From Leptoclinus maculatus (Eukaryota; Chordata; Actinopteri; Perciformes; Stichaeidae), in NCBI GenBank assembly GCA_032191485.1, contig JAVDOI010000003.1, positions 18,867,149 through 18,931,148 of the forward strand: 64,000 nt of DNA, read 5' to 3'. How positions within the stretch are numbered: the first letter of the stretch is position 1; every line of letters begins with the position of its first letter. Of this stretch, positions 13,540 through 25,200 are shown piece after piece. Below the pieces are notes generated by a model. That model was not told the origin of the DNA and made no database searches. It saw only the letters and a list, made by a program, of their open reading frames with translations. The position numbers were made by a program, and so were the translations under genes.

Positions 13540-13950
13540 CAGATTAAATGATTTCAGCACCTCCTGAATTAAACATGCTCCAAGGAATACTAACAATCCA
13601 CAGGCTGCTTCACTGCAAACCCAGAGCCATTCAAAGAGCCGCGTACAGCTGAGGTACACAGATGGGCTTTCTTGGTGTCAATTGTGTTGCATTTTAAAGG
13701 GAGGTCCATCAATGTTTTCAGCACGACTAAATTAAACATGCTCTAAGGAATAATGGGAACAATCTACAGGCTGACCCACTGCCATGCAGAGGGGATTCAA
13801 TACACACAGAAAGTCTTTTAACTGAAATTTAAAGGGGATGATTCTCTCTGTCATCTCTTCACTGCTGTGTTAAACGTGCTCCGAGGAGCAGGGACGATCC
13901 AGAAGCTGCTTCAAAACGAGCTAAATGCAATCCGCTTTTGCAGTAATGTA
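13540..13950. repeat. Three diverged tandem copies of an unknown sequence
   Basis: A recognisable core, TTAAACATGCTC then an AAGGAA-like stretch, an ACAATC(C/T)ACAGGCTG-like stretch and a CACTGC stretch, occurs at about 13569, 13732 and 13870 (TTAAACGTGCTC in the third copy). The spacing is 163 and 138 bp. The second copy is closest to the first and the third is more degenerate. A reduced CAGC(A/G)C stretch precedes the first two cores. The copies are too diverged for a young satellite. The origin is unknown. Confidence 0.6.
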
Positions 13951-16066
13951 TTATACATATTTTTCCAAATGTGAATTGTGCTGCTTTTTAATTATTTTTT
14001 TTTTTTTATAGCTACGGGATTTTTGGAGCCTGTGGTTGACTCCATCTGAATATGAGTTTTCAGCTAATGCAAGATTTAGTGCGGTAGACTTGCGCTAGGT
14101 TTGTTCGGGGCCTGCCGTCTGCCCTCCTAATCTTCTTTGGAGTTTCACATGAGTCCTCTTTTTTAATCTGCACCTCTGGCTGGTTTTCCCTTAAATCTGT
14201 ATTTATTGCTGCACACCAGAAGACAACAATGCAGTTATTAATTCCACTAATCTTGGTTCAGAGTGTTAACCATCACTGTACCTTCTTTCAGGGTGAGAAA
14301 CCCGGTTTGTGGCCATTTCTGTCTCTCTGTGCCATGAGAAATCTCCTCTGCAGTCTTTTGTCTGAGTCAACAGTGAGAGACATTTGCTCAGCGACTGACT
14401 GGGTGCGAGCAGAGCTGTGTACTGCAGACCTCGCTAATGCAGTTCAAACAAGACGAGGCGCTTGGTATGCAAAGTGTGCATCCGTGACTGACGCCGTGCG
14501 TGTCACAGTGGAACCCTTCCTATCACCCCTTCATTTGAGGCTTGTCAGAATCCACTTACCACTCAGACATGAATAGTTAAGCTCTTTTTTTTTTTTCTCT
14601 CTTAAGGGGGTCCAGGGGCCGTCCGTCTCGACGGGGCCCTTGGGTGTTCTGGAACAGCAGTAATTCTCACACATGGTACACGCACACATGTCAGAGATCT
14701 GTTTAGATATCACAGCTGGCACGTGAGACTCTCTAGTGAGCTGATTTTTGTGTTTTCGCTTAGATTGAAGGATTACAATACTACATGGGTTTATTTCTGG
14801 ACCGCTTTATCTCATGAAAACATTTCAGAAATGAGCTTAAAAGAAAGGCTGCTACTTTAAAATGTTCTAAAACATAAAATAAGTGTATTTTTGGGTCTAT
14901 TAACACTCAACCCACAATTATTTTTTCCTCTTAAAATAAGTTGATTCTAGTCCCAGGGGCAGAGCATGTGAACAACTTGTGGTTTCAGTTCTTTAAACTT
15001 CAGTTGAACGATTTCATGGCTTTCCATAGTTTAAAATAATGACCGATCTAAAACCTCCCTGGATAATCTGTAGCAGGCAGTCGCTAAACAGATTGGTGTC
15101 ATGACATTGTTTTAGGACTTTAAGCCAGAGTTTGTGTTCTCTCCATCACAAATGTTCCGTGCGATATGATACTGAGGCCACGGTCCTGATCATATGCGCC
15201 AGTCCTTCCACAGACACGCACACGTTGTGATTCTCACTCTATTGAGCACAGACGGGTCTCCCCGGGGGATCATAACTCGGATGAGTGCTCGGGGCGTTCC
15301 GGGTCGGCACCGACAAAATCCGGAGACTTGACATTGATGGGAAAGAAGCTGGCTGTCGTCTTGTCTCCGGCTGCCTGTGTGCTCTGAGGTGACAAGCAGC
15401 CCGCCGCCGCCGTGCAGCCAGGTGGAAAATTCCCCTTTCTGGCGTGAGTCGCCTTGGCCCTTTGGCACCGCACGCAGAACGTAGCCCTCCACCATCTCCA
15501 CCGTCCCCACCATCCATCTGCAGCGCAGCATAATCTGCACCCTCCTGCCTGACACTGGTGTTGTAACCTCCTGCTGCTGCTCACTGCTCTGGAGTCAGTG
15601 GTCGGTTGCTGAAGATGAAGATTAGAGGCCGTGATTGGACAACGATGCTGAGGGTTATTTCTCCACACATAATCTCAATGACTAACACTACAATCAAAAC
15701 GAGGTCGACCACCCTGACACTTAAAGCCTTCCGGATGTGTGAGGATGCTCTCGTTGATTTGTAGACGCAGAGGAGGAAAATCCCATCAATGCTGCTTCTG
15801 GATCTGCTTCTACAGCGATCAAGTTGACTTTAATATTCAGTCGTTTATTAGGGCACAGAGAACGTTTCGGCATCACTGCACTTTCTTTATTTCCTGATAT
15901 CGGACAGCACTCCATTTCTATCTTCAGTCAACTTTGTTAACAGGTCAGGACACAGGCAACTTTTTTTTTTTTAGGTTTCCGCTTCAATAGGTCCAATTTC
16001 AACTCGCTGTCATTCCCCCTCAGCTCTCCATCGATGGCAAGTTAGTGATGGAGAGTAGATCTTTGC

Positions 16067-16079
16067 TGCCACCTGCTGG
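16067..16079 (-). promoter_or_regulatory. CTCF-like motif
   Basis: TGCCACCTGCTGG is the reverse complement of CCAGCAGGTGGCA, a good match to the vertebrate CTCF core consensus. Orientation is minus. Occupancy cannot be judged from sequence. Confidence 0.45.
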
Positions 16080-19073
16080 TGGACAGACTGCTAGTGTTTG
16101 ATATTAACATTTTTATAAAAGATGGTGACAAGAAAGATGAAAGCAAGTAAGCCTTTCATGTTAAAGTGTAATTTATCCTGTTGCCAGTGTTAAATATGTA
16201 CTTGAGCGTACTTCTACCAGCATGCTCTTTTGTATGCCCATGTTTATTTGTGTCACACATGCAATGTACACGAACGATGTCACGTCATCCTTTATCATTC
16301 ATTGACAAAGACCCATAGATCAACTCGATGGACTAATTATGAAGCGCTACGTTAGAATAGTGGTGCACTGTTGTACCCAAAAGGTGTTGGAAGAAGTCGC
16401 TCCCCGTTTGGTTCATGCAAGCACACAAGCACACAAGGACGCGCATGCGCTAGAGCACCCATGCAAGGCGACACACACCTTTGCTGCTGTAACTGTGTTC
16501 CTCTGGGCGACAGTGGGGGTGGGGGGGGAACAACGCTGAAAACAGGAAGGAAGGAAGGAAAAGCATTTACATGTAATGTAACTTTTGGTTGTTTCCAAGA
16601 AAACTCCACTGTGTAAATGTTGAAATAAATAACTCTTGAAAACATTTAATAATATACAATTTAAATGAATTGTGTGGCGACATAAACATGTCATCACAGG
16701 TTTACAGACGGTCTGTGGTGGTCAGAGAGCCTCCATATCAGCAGAGGGAGACATATCTGTCCAATATTCCACATTTCACATCAGAACCAGACGCATCGGT
16801 CTGAAGCGGCTGCAGACATACACATGCAGACAAACTCTCACACACTAAGAGGTGGTGGTTTATTTGAACATGTGAGTCAGCCAGTCCCTGTGGGCCGCAG
16901 CTGGAGAGAGCAGAGCGCCCCACCCAGCAGCACCGACGTCATGCGTGGTTGCAACTCCCCCCCCAACCTCCTCTCAACCAAGCTCTCTGCGTGCCGGACA
17001 CCCCTCCCCTTCTCCTCAGGATGTATTGTCCTCCACTCACTGAGCCGAGTTAACTTTTCAAAACGGTGCCTTTCACTCACAGCAGTGTGGTGGAACTGAA
17101 GAGCAACTGGTGCTGGGGAGCTACTGTTGGCAGCCAGATGCCCGTCTGTGGTGAGTGTATTTTTATGTTTGCACTGGAATGTGGTCCTATGGTTAGAGCT
17201 GGTAGCTTACTGTAGATTCATAGGAGGGGGGACAATTTAATTTATATCTTGTTTCAAAAGATAACCTGGTGTAGTGTGTGTGTGTGTGTGTGTGTCTTTC
17301 CCTGTTCGGTTGTTTGCGGTTAATGATGACTTTCATTTAATAGAAAAGCATAAACAAGTCGGTGCTTGTTCTCGTGATCTTTTGAAACATCCCTCAATAC
17401 ACCGTTTAAGATATAATACAATAGTCTGTCATAGTGTTTAGAACATGACAACCTCTGCTGAACTAACCTCTCACTGTGACATTAAATAAGAAAGAAGTCG
17501 TTTGATTGAACAGATGAATAACAAGCACTGATGTCGGTCGAAATGGAGTTCACTTAACTTTCCTCTCAGGACATTAATCATCGGAGAAGTTGTCCGTTCA
17601 TGGTGTTATTTGAATGATCTGATCCTCTTATTGTTGACTTTTTCTCTCAGTGATGCGAATCCTTTACGGGTGACCCAGGTCTGGTTTCCTAAAAAACGGC
17701 GAGACAAGACAGAGGAACTGTAAAAACACTCATTAGACACTCTGGGCCCCGGGGGCACGTGGATCTTTTGTCTGCCTATGAGATGCTCAGCGCCTGAGAA
17801 ATGTGACACCACACTCTCTCTCCTTTTCAAGCCTCTGTGGTTGATGTCTCATGCTGCAGTTTTTGGCTTGGAGACCCATTAATTAGGAAGCACGGAAACA
17901 TAAAGCAATATTTTCCCCCAAAAAAACCCCCATATTGTAAGAATTGTCGGCAGGAGAATGGAACTCGTATTGTTTATTGCTTAACGCCTCACGTGTAACG
18001 GCGATGTGTGTATATACATGCAGCGTGTCTAATAAGCACTCGGGGGGGCAATGCTATATCATGTGGCTGGGGTCACAATAGGCTGTTTATGTGGAGCCGT
18101 GGCAGTCTGAGGCGACTGCAGCCAGGCACAGCTCAGAGCTTCTCAGTTGGCCCCCGGCCTCGACTCTTGACTGTATGAAAAGCAGCCAGATTTTCAGGCC
18201 GTTTTTCGACCCGGGGGGGGCATGTCACCAAATGAATGGCCCTCTTTTTTCTCGACAGTTGAGCCAGTCACAGTCTATCATGCCACGAGACAAGTGAGCC
18301 CACAGTGTTACTTTTCACTCCATAGGGCTGCTTTCAGCGGGCACATTTGCATACCCTCAGGGCGACGCATGAGTGAAGCATAATAATAATTGTAATAATC
18401 ATGTGTGAGACAGTTCATGGATATAATGGATGGCTATTTATCAGACACGGCTTGTATTTGTCTGTCCAGTCTTAACTGCTGACTTATCACATGTTGTCTT
18501 TTAATATTGTAATTGTTGAATTATCTTTAGTTATTTTTTACAAGTCGTGAATGATCTCACTGCTCTGCACTCACTGTATGATAGAAGCTTTATTAACTTG
18601 CACAGAGGGAGAAAATAGTAATAAAATACAGATATTGATTGAATATGACACTTGGAGCGACGTGGCTGCAGACTTCTGCACTTTATTTGGACAGTCAACT
18701 GAATTTGATGAGCAAAGGTAGCGTTGTTGAGGGTTGCTCCTGCACGTCACTGAAATAGACCAAATACTCCCGTGTGTTTTACTCTTATCTGGTTCAAAAC
18801 TTAGGAAACCAGCCCCGTGAAGAGGTCACTAGGTCATACAACTCAGCAAAACTTCTCTGAAATGATTTATTCCTCCCACATGGCATATCATTCCAGGTAA
18901 CACAATTGTAGGAAACTAAGAAGGGTTACATCCAGGAGGACAAAGAGTGACTGAGTGACTCTACTTCTTGTGATTTATGGTCGACTGCACCGTGGCCTCT
19001 CGAGTCGACTCTTGACGACTGTTGGAGAGCTGAGTGAGAGTCGTAGCTGCGTCACACGGTGCTTCCTCTGGCT

Positions 19074-19110
<37 letters not shown>
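19074..19110. repeat. Poly-G run (G37) with a second G11 run
   Basis: Thirty-seven consecutive guanines, followed 32 bp later by eleven more at 19143-19153. This is strong G-quadruplex potential on the plus strand, about 260 bp upstream of the first recognised sash1 exon. The length is likely polymorphic or imprecise in assembly. Confidence 0.9.
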
Positions 19111-19111
<1 letters not shown>

Positions 19112-19370
19112 CGCTGGGCAGGAAGACAACCGACTGAAGACAGGGGGGGGGGGCAATATCCCAGCTGGATGTCTCTGATACATTAACACTCCTGGTGCTT
19201 TATCTCAGTGTTTCCTGGCTGTTTGTTTTGCTGGTGACCGTGCTAAACCTTGAAACAATGGATTGAGCCGTCACAGTGGTCATTGTTTACGGTGTTTGCC
19301 CTCCGTCTGGCATCAACCTGGTCTGTGGTCGTATCTTGAGTGTTTTTAAACGCCTCTTTATCTCCTTCAG

Positions 19371-21113
19371 GATGGCTCGGTGGGGAACCTTGACGACCTG
19401 GTTCACGAGTACTCTCAGTATTACGGCACCTCCCTCAGTGACGTGTGTGAAAGGATGGAGGAGCTACGGAAACGCAAAGTAGTGCAAGATGCAGAGACGG
19501 TAAACATTGACGTTGTAAATGAATATTATGAGATTCAGATTTTGTTCACACACCTTGGTTGGTAGTGCAGTAACTGCAAAGGCCTTGTGACACATAACTG
19601 TTTACACGTTATGTGGGGTGAGCCGATGCAGTCGGATGAATATAATTTCTATTTCTGTGTTATGATGACACTATATAATTTACTCTTTCCGCTTCCCCTG
19701 CCTGTGTGCTTCAGGGAACGGTTGACTCAGCGGCCACATCATTGCAGCTCCGCTCTCAGATCCAGGTGAGTGTCCAGCTCGCGGTGTGTCAGACCCCAGG
19801 AGAAGGCAACTTCCTGCTGCCTGCGTGTGTCAGCAGACGGGCTGATAAGAGGCAATGGAACGGCCTTGTCATTATTATCCTGAGCAGAAAAAGGAAAAAA
19901 AGACTCATTTGACTGACTGGGACGCAGAGAGCCGGCCTTGAGACTGTCTAAAAAATGTGCCGAGTGGTATATGTGGGTTTTGTTACGACCAAATTACAAG
20001 GTTTATATTTCAAAAGTGCAACAAATTACAAATAAATGAATACCTGAAATTCCTCTTTTGTTAACCCTTGATTGCAGTTGATTCAGTCCGTATGAGCTAC
20101 AAGAAGAAAACTATAACAATTGTTAATGCACACATTACTGCTATCTACGCTTCTTTCATCTCCATAAGGAATCTCTTGGACTCAGCAGCACCACGTCCAC
20201 ACCAGAGACTGAGAGAAGGTGAGAAAAACCTTGACTGTCTGGGGTGAACAGGAACAGACAGTACATTTTGTAATAGATAATAATACATATGGCTGTGACT
20301 ATTATTTTGTCCAGATAGTGTGCATTGTTGTGGCTTTACAGACTGCACTACAATCATTTAATATGAATCGTATCTCTTTTGGAAGCTGAACTGCGATGCC
20401 TCCTCCTGTATTATCTCTGTGTCACCCTGAGGAGACAACTCTTCCCTCTGCTTCCTGCCGTCACTTTTATGAAGCGTTCCTGTGTCACCTATACACTTCC
20501 TTCCTTCTCTCCATTGTTTCTTTTGAGGGATTTCAAAGCTTAGTCATATTTCATAATGAATACATGGTGATGACTAATGATAAAGCAACGTTTGGATTTG
20601 ATTAAGCTTGTTGAAATTGAGCAATATCCATATTTTGTTTTTGAATGGCTTTAGTTATAGTAAGAAACCGTCCTGTTTGATAAAGAACCTAAACGCATTC
20701 TTTGTAAACATACACTGCCCCCTAGTGGGACAAGTACATGATGACGCTGGAGGGAACTGATGGCTACCAGCATCAGAAACACATTTTAATAACTTCACAG
20801 TATTATTTTTACATATTTTCAGTGTTAGCAAAATGAACATTTAATAATTAGGATATGATACAGTAATTTAACCAAACTGTAGCTGTGTTCAGAGATGAAC
20901 CTCTAACACTTCAGCAGAGAACAATACGACCGCTGATATCTCATTTACTAAATATAAAGTTCAGGTCTGATCTGCACACTTATACTCTGATCCAACACCA
21001 GCAACACTCTGTGTCAACTGAGAGAGAGACTGTTAGAGAGAGAGAGAGACTGTTGGAGAGAGAGAGACTGTTAGAGAGAGAGAGAGAGAGACTGTTAGAG
21101 AGAGAGAGACTGT

Positions 21114-21156
<43 letters not shown>

Positions 21157-21614
21157 TGAGACTGTTAGAGAGAGAGAGACTGTTAGAGAGAGAGAGACTG
21201 TTGGAGAGAGAGAGACTGTTGGAGAGAGAGAGAGAGAGAGACTGTTGGAGAGAGAGAGACTGTTAGAGAGAGAGAGAGAGAGACTGTTAGAGAGAGAGAG
21301 AGACTGTTAGAGAGAGAGAGAGAGAGAGACTGTTAGAGAGAGAGAGACTGTTAGAGAGAGAGAGACTGTTAGAGAGAGAGAGACTGTTGGAGAGAGAGAG
21401 ACTGTTGGAGAGAGAGAGACTGTTGGAGAGAGAGAGACTGTTAGAGAGAGAGAGACTGTTAGAGAGCGAGAGAGAGAGACTGTTAGAGAGAGAGAGACAC
21501 AGAGAGAGGGAGAGAGAGAGATACTGTTAGAGAGAGAGAGAGACTGTTAGAGAGAGAGAGAGAGAGAGACTGTTAGAGAGAGAGAGAGAGACTGTTAGAG
21601 AGAGAGAGACTGTT

Positions 21615-21646
<32 letters not shown>

Positions 21647-21794
21647 AGAGAGAGAGAGACTGTTAGAGAGAGAGAGAGACTGTTAGAGAGAGAGAGAGAG
21701 AGACTGTTGGAGAGAGAGAGACTGTTAGTGAGACTGTTAGAGAGAGAGAGAGACTGTTAGAGAGAGAGAGACTGTTGGAGAGAGAGAGACTGTT

Positions 21795-21826
<32 letters not shown>

Positions 21827-22241
21827 AGAGAGAGAGAGACTGTTAGAGAGAGAGAGAGAGAGACTGTTAGAGAGAGAGAGAGAGAGACTGTTAGAGAGAG
21901 AGAGAGAGAGACTGTTAGAGAGAGAGAGAGAGACTGTTAGAGAGAGAGAGAGAGAGAGACTGTTAGAGAGAGAGAGACTGTTGGAGAGAGAGACTGTTGG
22001 AGAGAGAGAGACTGTTAGAGAGAGAGAGACTGTTAGAGAGCGAGAGAGAGAGACTGTTCGAGAGAGAGAGCGAGAGACTGTTAGAGAGAGAGAGAGAGAC
22101 ACAGAGAGAGGGAGAGAGAGAGAGAGACTGTTAGAGAGAGAGAGAGACTGTTAGAGAGAGAGAGACTGTTAGAGAGAGAGAGAGAGAGAGACTGTTAGAG
22201 AGAGAGAGAGAGAGAGAGAGAGGGGGAGAGAGAGAGAGAGA

Positions 22242-22279
<38 letters not shown>

Positions 22280-25200
22280 GAATGTGTGCAGGGAATGCAG
22301 AGGCCACGTTAGCGCTGCTGCTGCAAAACCCTGACTGGACATGAAAAAGGATCCATTGTTCCTGCGATGGCCGGAGAGCACTGACCTCTGTTCATCAGCC
22401 AAGAGCAGCCGGTCTTTTTCATCTGTTTTTCACTACTTTGATTTCCCTTCACTAAGATGCTAGTGTCATGAGGAATAGTGCGCTTTTGTGACTTTTTTTT
22501 TTTTTTGGGGGTTTTGAATCTGACGCAAGTGGAGAGGATAAAAAGACAAGTCCAGGGAGATGGTGGGATAGCGGGGGAATGATGAAGAAAATAACTGTGA
22601 CAGACAACAGGTACTGCTCTGTTCAGGGCTTTCACTCCCCGTTTGAACTCTTCACGTCAAGTAAATATCTTGTTTGGTTTTCAGGTTACCTGTGCACAAA
22701 TCTAGCTCCGATGACGGATCAGGAGGTAAGAATACATTTGTATTACATGCATTGTATACTTGATTCTTCATTGTAAATACATCCAGATTGATGTATATTT
22801 TCACTCAACTAAGCCGACAGAGAAATGATTTTATTTGTGGTTGTAGGTGATTTTAATCCAGCATATTTCTTCTTTGGTGGTAGTAATGACAGCGATGAGT
22901 GACTCTATTCAAACACCTTTATGTTTGTATCATGAGTATATTGTAACCCAGGGCATAACCTAATGCATAGTTTGTTAATTCAGTGCAGGTACTGGAGTTA
23001 TTAATTGTTTACCTGTAATTTGGATATTACTGTGTATTATTGTGGTGATGCTGTTTATATTTTTTCTCTGCACTAAATGAACCTGAACTGTTGAACTGTC
23101 TAGGAAAATGGGATGGAAAGAGAAAGAGCAAGTCTATTTGGCAGAGTTTTCGAAAGTCGCAGAAAGGAGTGTCTCTTCAGATTTCAAAAGGTATGTTGAG
23201 TCAATAACACAGACGAAGGGAATGACACACATGTAGGATATGTGCGTCTCTTTGTCATGTGACATTCATGATTAGTTTTGATAAAATGCCTAATTAAAGT
23301 GGTCAGCTGTGTTTCGTCCTGTCAGCTGACGTCTCTACTTCTACTTGGCAGGTGATGACGTTGGTTTTGTGGCCAGTGAAATCACCATGAGTGATGAAGA
23401 GCGTATCCAGCTGATGATGATGGTGAAGGAGAATATGATCTCTATAGAGGAAGCCTTGGCACGGGTATGATGGTCATGCATCCCAAAACTCTCCTCAACC
23501 TCACAGAATGCTGTGTTTTCTCCTTTTAATCAACTTTGACAGTCTGCTGTGGAAAACGACATGTTGCAGATGAACTCTTTTACGTCTGACCTTTTGAAGC
23601 CAACATGTAAAAAAAGAGCAAATCTGCATTAATTAAGAAAACTGGACATGATCTATCCAGGAAATAGTTTGCATGTTCAGCTTTGTGAAAGAAACGTTTT
23701 AATGTAGGCATATGGTAAAAACATTGTTTGTTGTTGTCTTTTTTCTGCAGCTGAAGGAGTTTGAAGTACAAAACAAACAGACGTGCCGGTCCGATCCCAC
23801 AGAATGGACCGATCCCTCCAGCCTCACCACAAATGAGTCATTCAACTGCAACGTAAGTCTCTAAGCTCCCAGTCTGAGGGCCATCTTAGCCGCTTTTTAA
23901 CGTTGAATCGCAACTTCGGGCAGTGTGTTGTGCGTGAGGGCCTCTGATCTACCAGTGCCAAGGCTGCTGAGCTGTTGACAGTGCCTCTCTCTTTGCCTCT
24001 GTGCCTATCCTGGCGATGAACCGGGGCCCCTCTAAAGCCCTTCAGCTCAGGGCCCTCTCCCAACTGCAGGGCACCGGGCAGACTTCTATTCATCACTGTC
24101 AAAGCGCTAACCCCCCATTGTGCTGCAGTGAGCGGCTGGATTCCGCACAGTGCCCGGTTATGCAGGCCACAGCTCTTTTATGCATGGGTGAGGTGATTAG
24201 GGGCTCAGGTTCAGGCCACATTTTTCAGATTGGTCTGGATGGCCTGACTATTTCTCGTGTGCGTGCGTGTGTGTGTGTGTTGTCGTCTTACTTTCTCTTT
24301 CTGTGTCATGGTTGCACGTCTGTTACCCCCTCCCCTGTTGTTCTTTGTTAATTAAAGAGCATCTCTACTTGCATTGAGCTGTTGCTGTGTATTTAAAATC
24401 TGCTTTCATCTTGTCTCTTCACGTCTATTCTGGGATGTACATCCCGCTCATGTTTTGGTCAGCAGACTAAAAAACCCTCAACATCTGCTGTGACCCGAGT
24501 CTTCAAACGTACCACCGACTTTTTCACTAACCATCATTTCATTTCACGGTTAAGGTGATTTCCACGAAGCTAGCTTTTTGTTTTCCCACGAATAGAAAGG
24601 CTTTTCATACGGTGCAGCTGTTAACACGGGCTTCAGTGTCATCACTGTGGTTTCCAACCACATGTTTATACTAAGCTACATGTCGCTTCTACAGAATGCT
24701 CAGCGGGTAGCATCTACATGCACACAGCTTATATACCTCATTGTTTAATACAAGTTACTAAAGGAAGAGAACAATTATTTCAATATATCTTGTAATGTGT
24801 GAGCTCATGTACTACATCGAAGTATAAAAACAGTAAAGGTATCTAATATCTCCTTTCATAGCCAAAATAATTGGCCTTAGAACTGGTAACAGTCCACTAT
24901 GTACACTGTAACTCTCTGGTAAATGTTCTCTCTGGTCTCTCCTCTCAGCCTTGTGACCTGTCAGACAATGAGCAAGAGGAATCCGTGACGTTCAGGAGAC
25001 TCCACAAACTGGTCAACTCAACCCGGAAGGTGAAGAAGAAGCTGATCAGAATTGATGAGTCTAAGAGGCCTGGAGCAGAGGGTACTGAAACCACCTGACT
25101 TTATCTCACGAAGCCCAAGTCGATGTGTCAACCGTCGTAGTGTTTTAGAGTCTTTGTAGAGACTTCTGAATCGTCCACCTTCTCCCTGTCCTACTGTGTG

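Larger units (their letters stand above)
13951..19370. other. Gene-free stretch upstream of first recognised sash1 exon
   Basis: No coding exon recognised. It contains a short (GT)n tract near 17272-17295, a CTCF-like site at 16067-16079 and a long poly-G run at 19074-19110. An ATG followed closely by a GTGAGT donor near 17136-17150 was considered as a first exon of sash1, but its reading phase does not fit the next exon. Confidence 0.45.

Noticed and set aside
17100..17150. Possible sash1 first exon with ATG and GTGAGT donor
   Set aside because: The ATG-to-donor segment leaves one extra base, while the exon at 19371 must begin in phase 0 to encode the SASH1 motif. The phase-0 frame there has a stop and no ATG.
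20610..20632. A 15-bp match (ATTGAGCAATATCCA) between a sash1 intron and ddo exon 2
   Set aside because: The match is short, with no flanking similarity, so it is most likely coincidence.
20885..22402. Arg/Glu-rich and Ser/Leu-rich open frames in the purine array
   Set aside because: Simple translation of (GA)n/(CT)n repeats inside a spliced sash1 intron.
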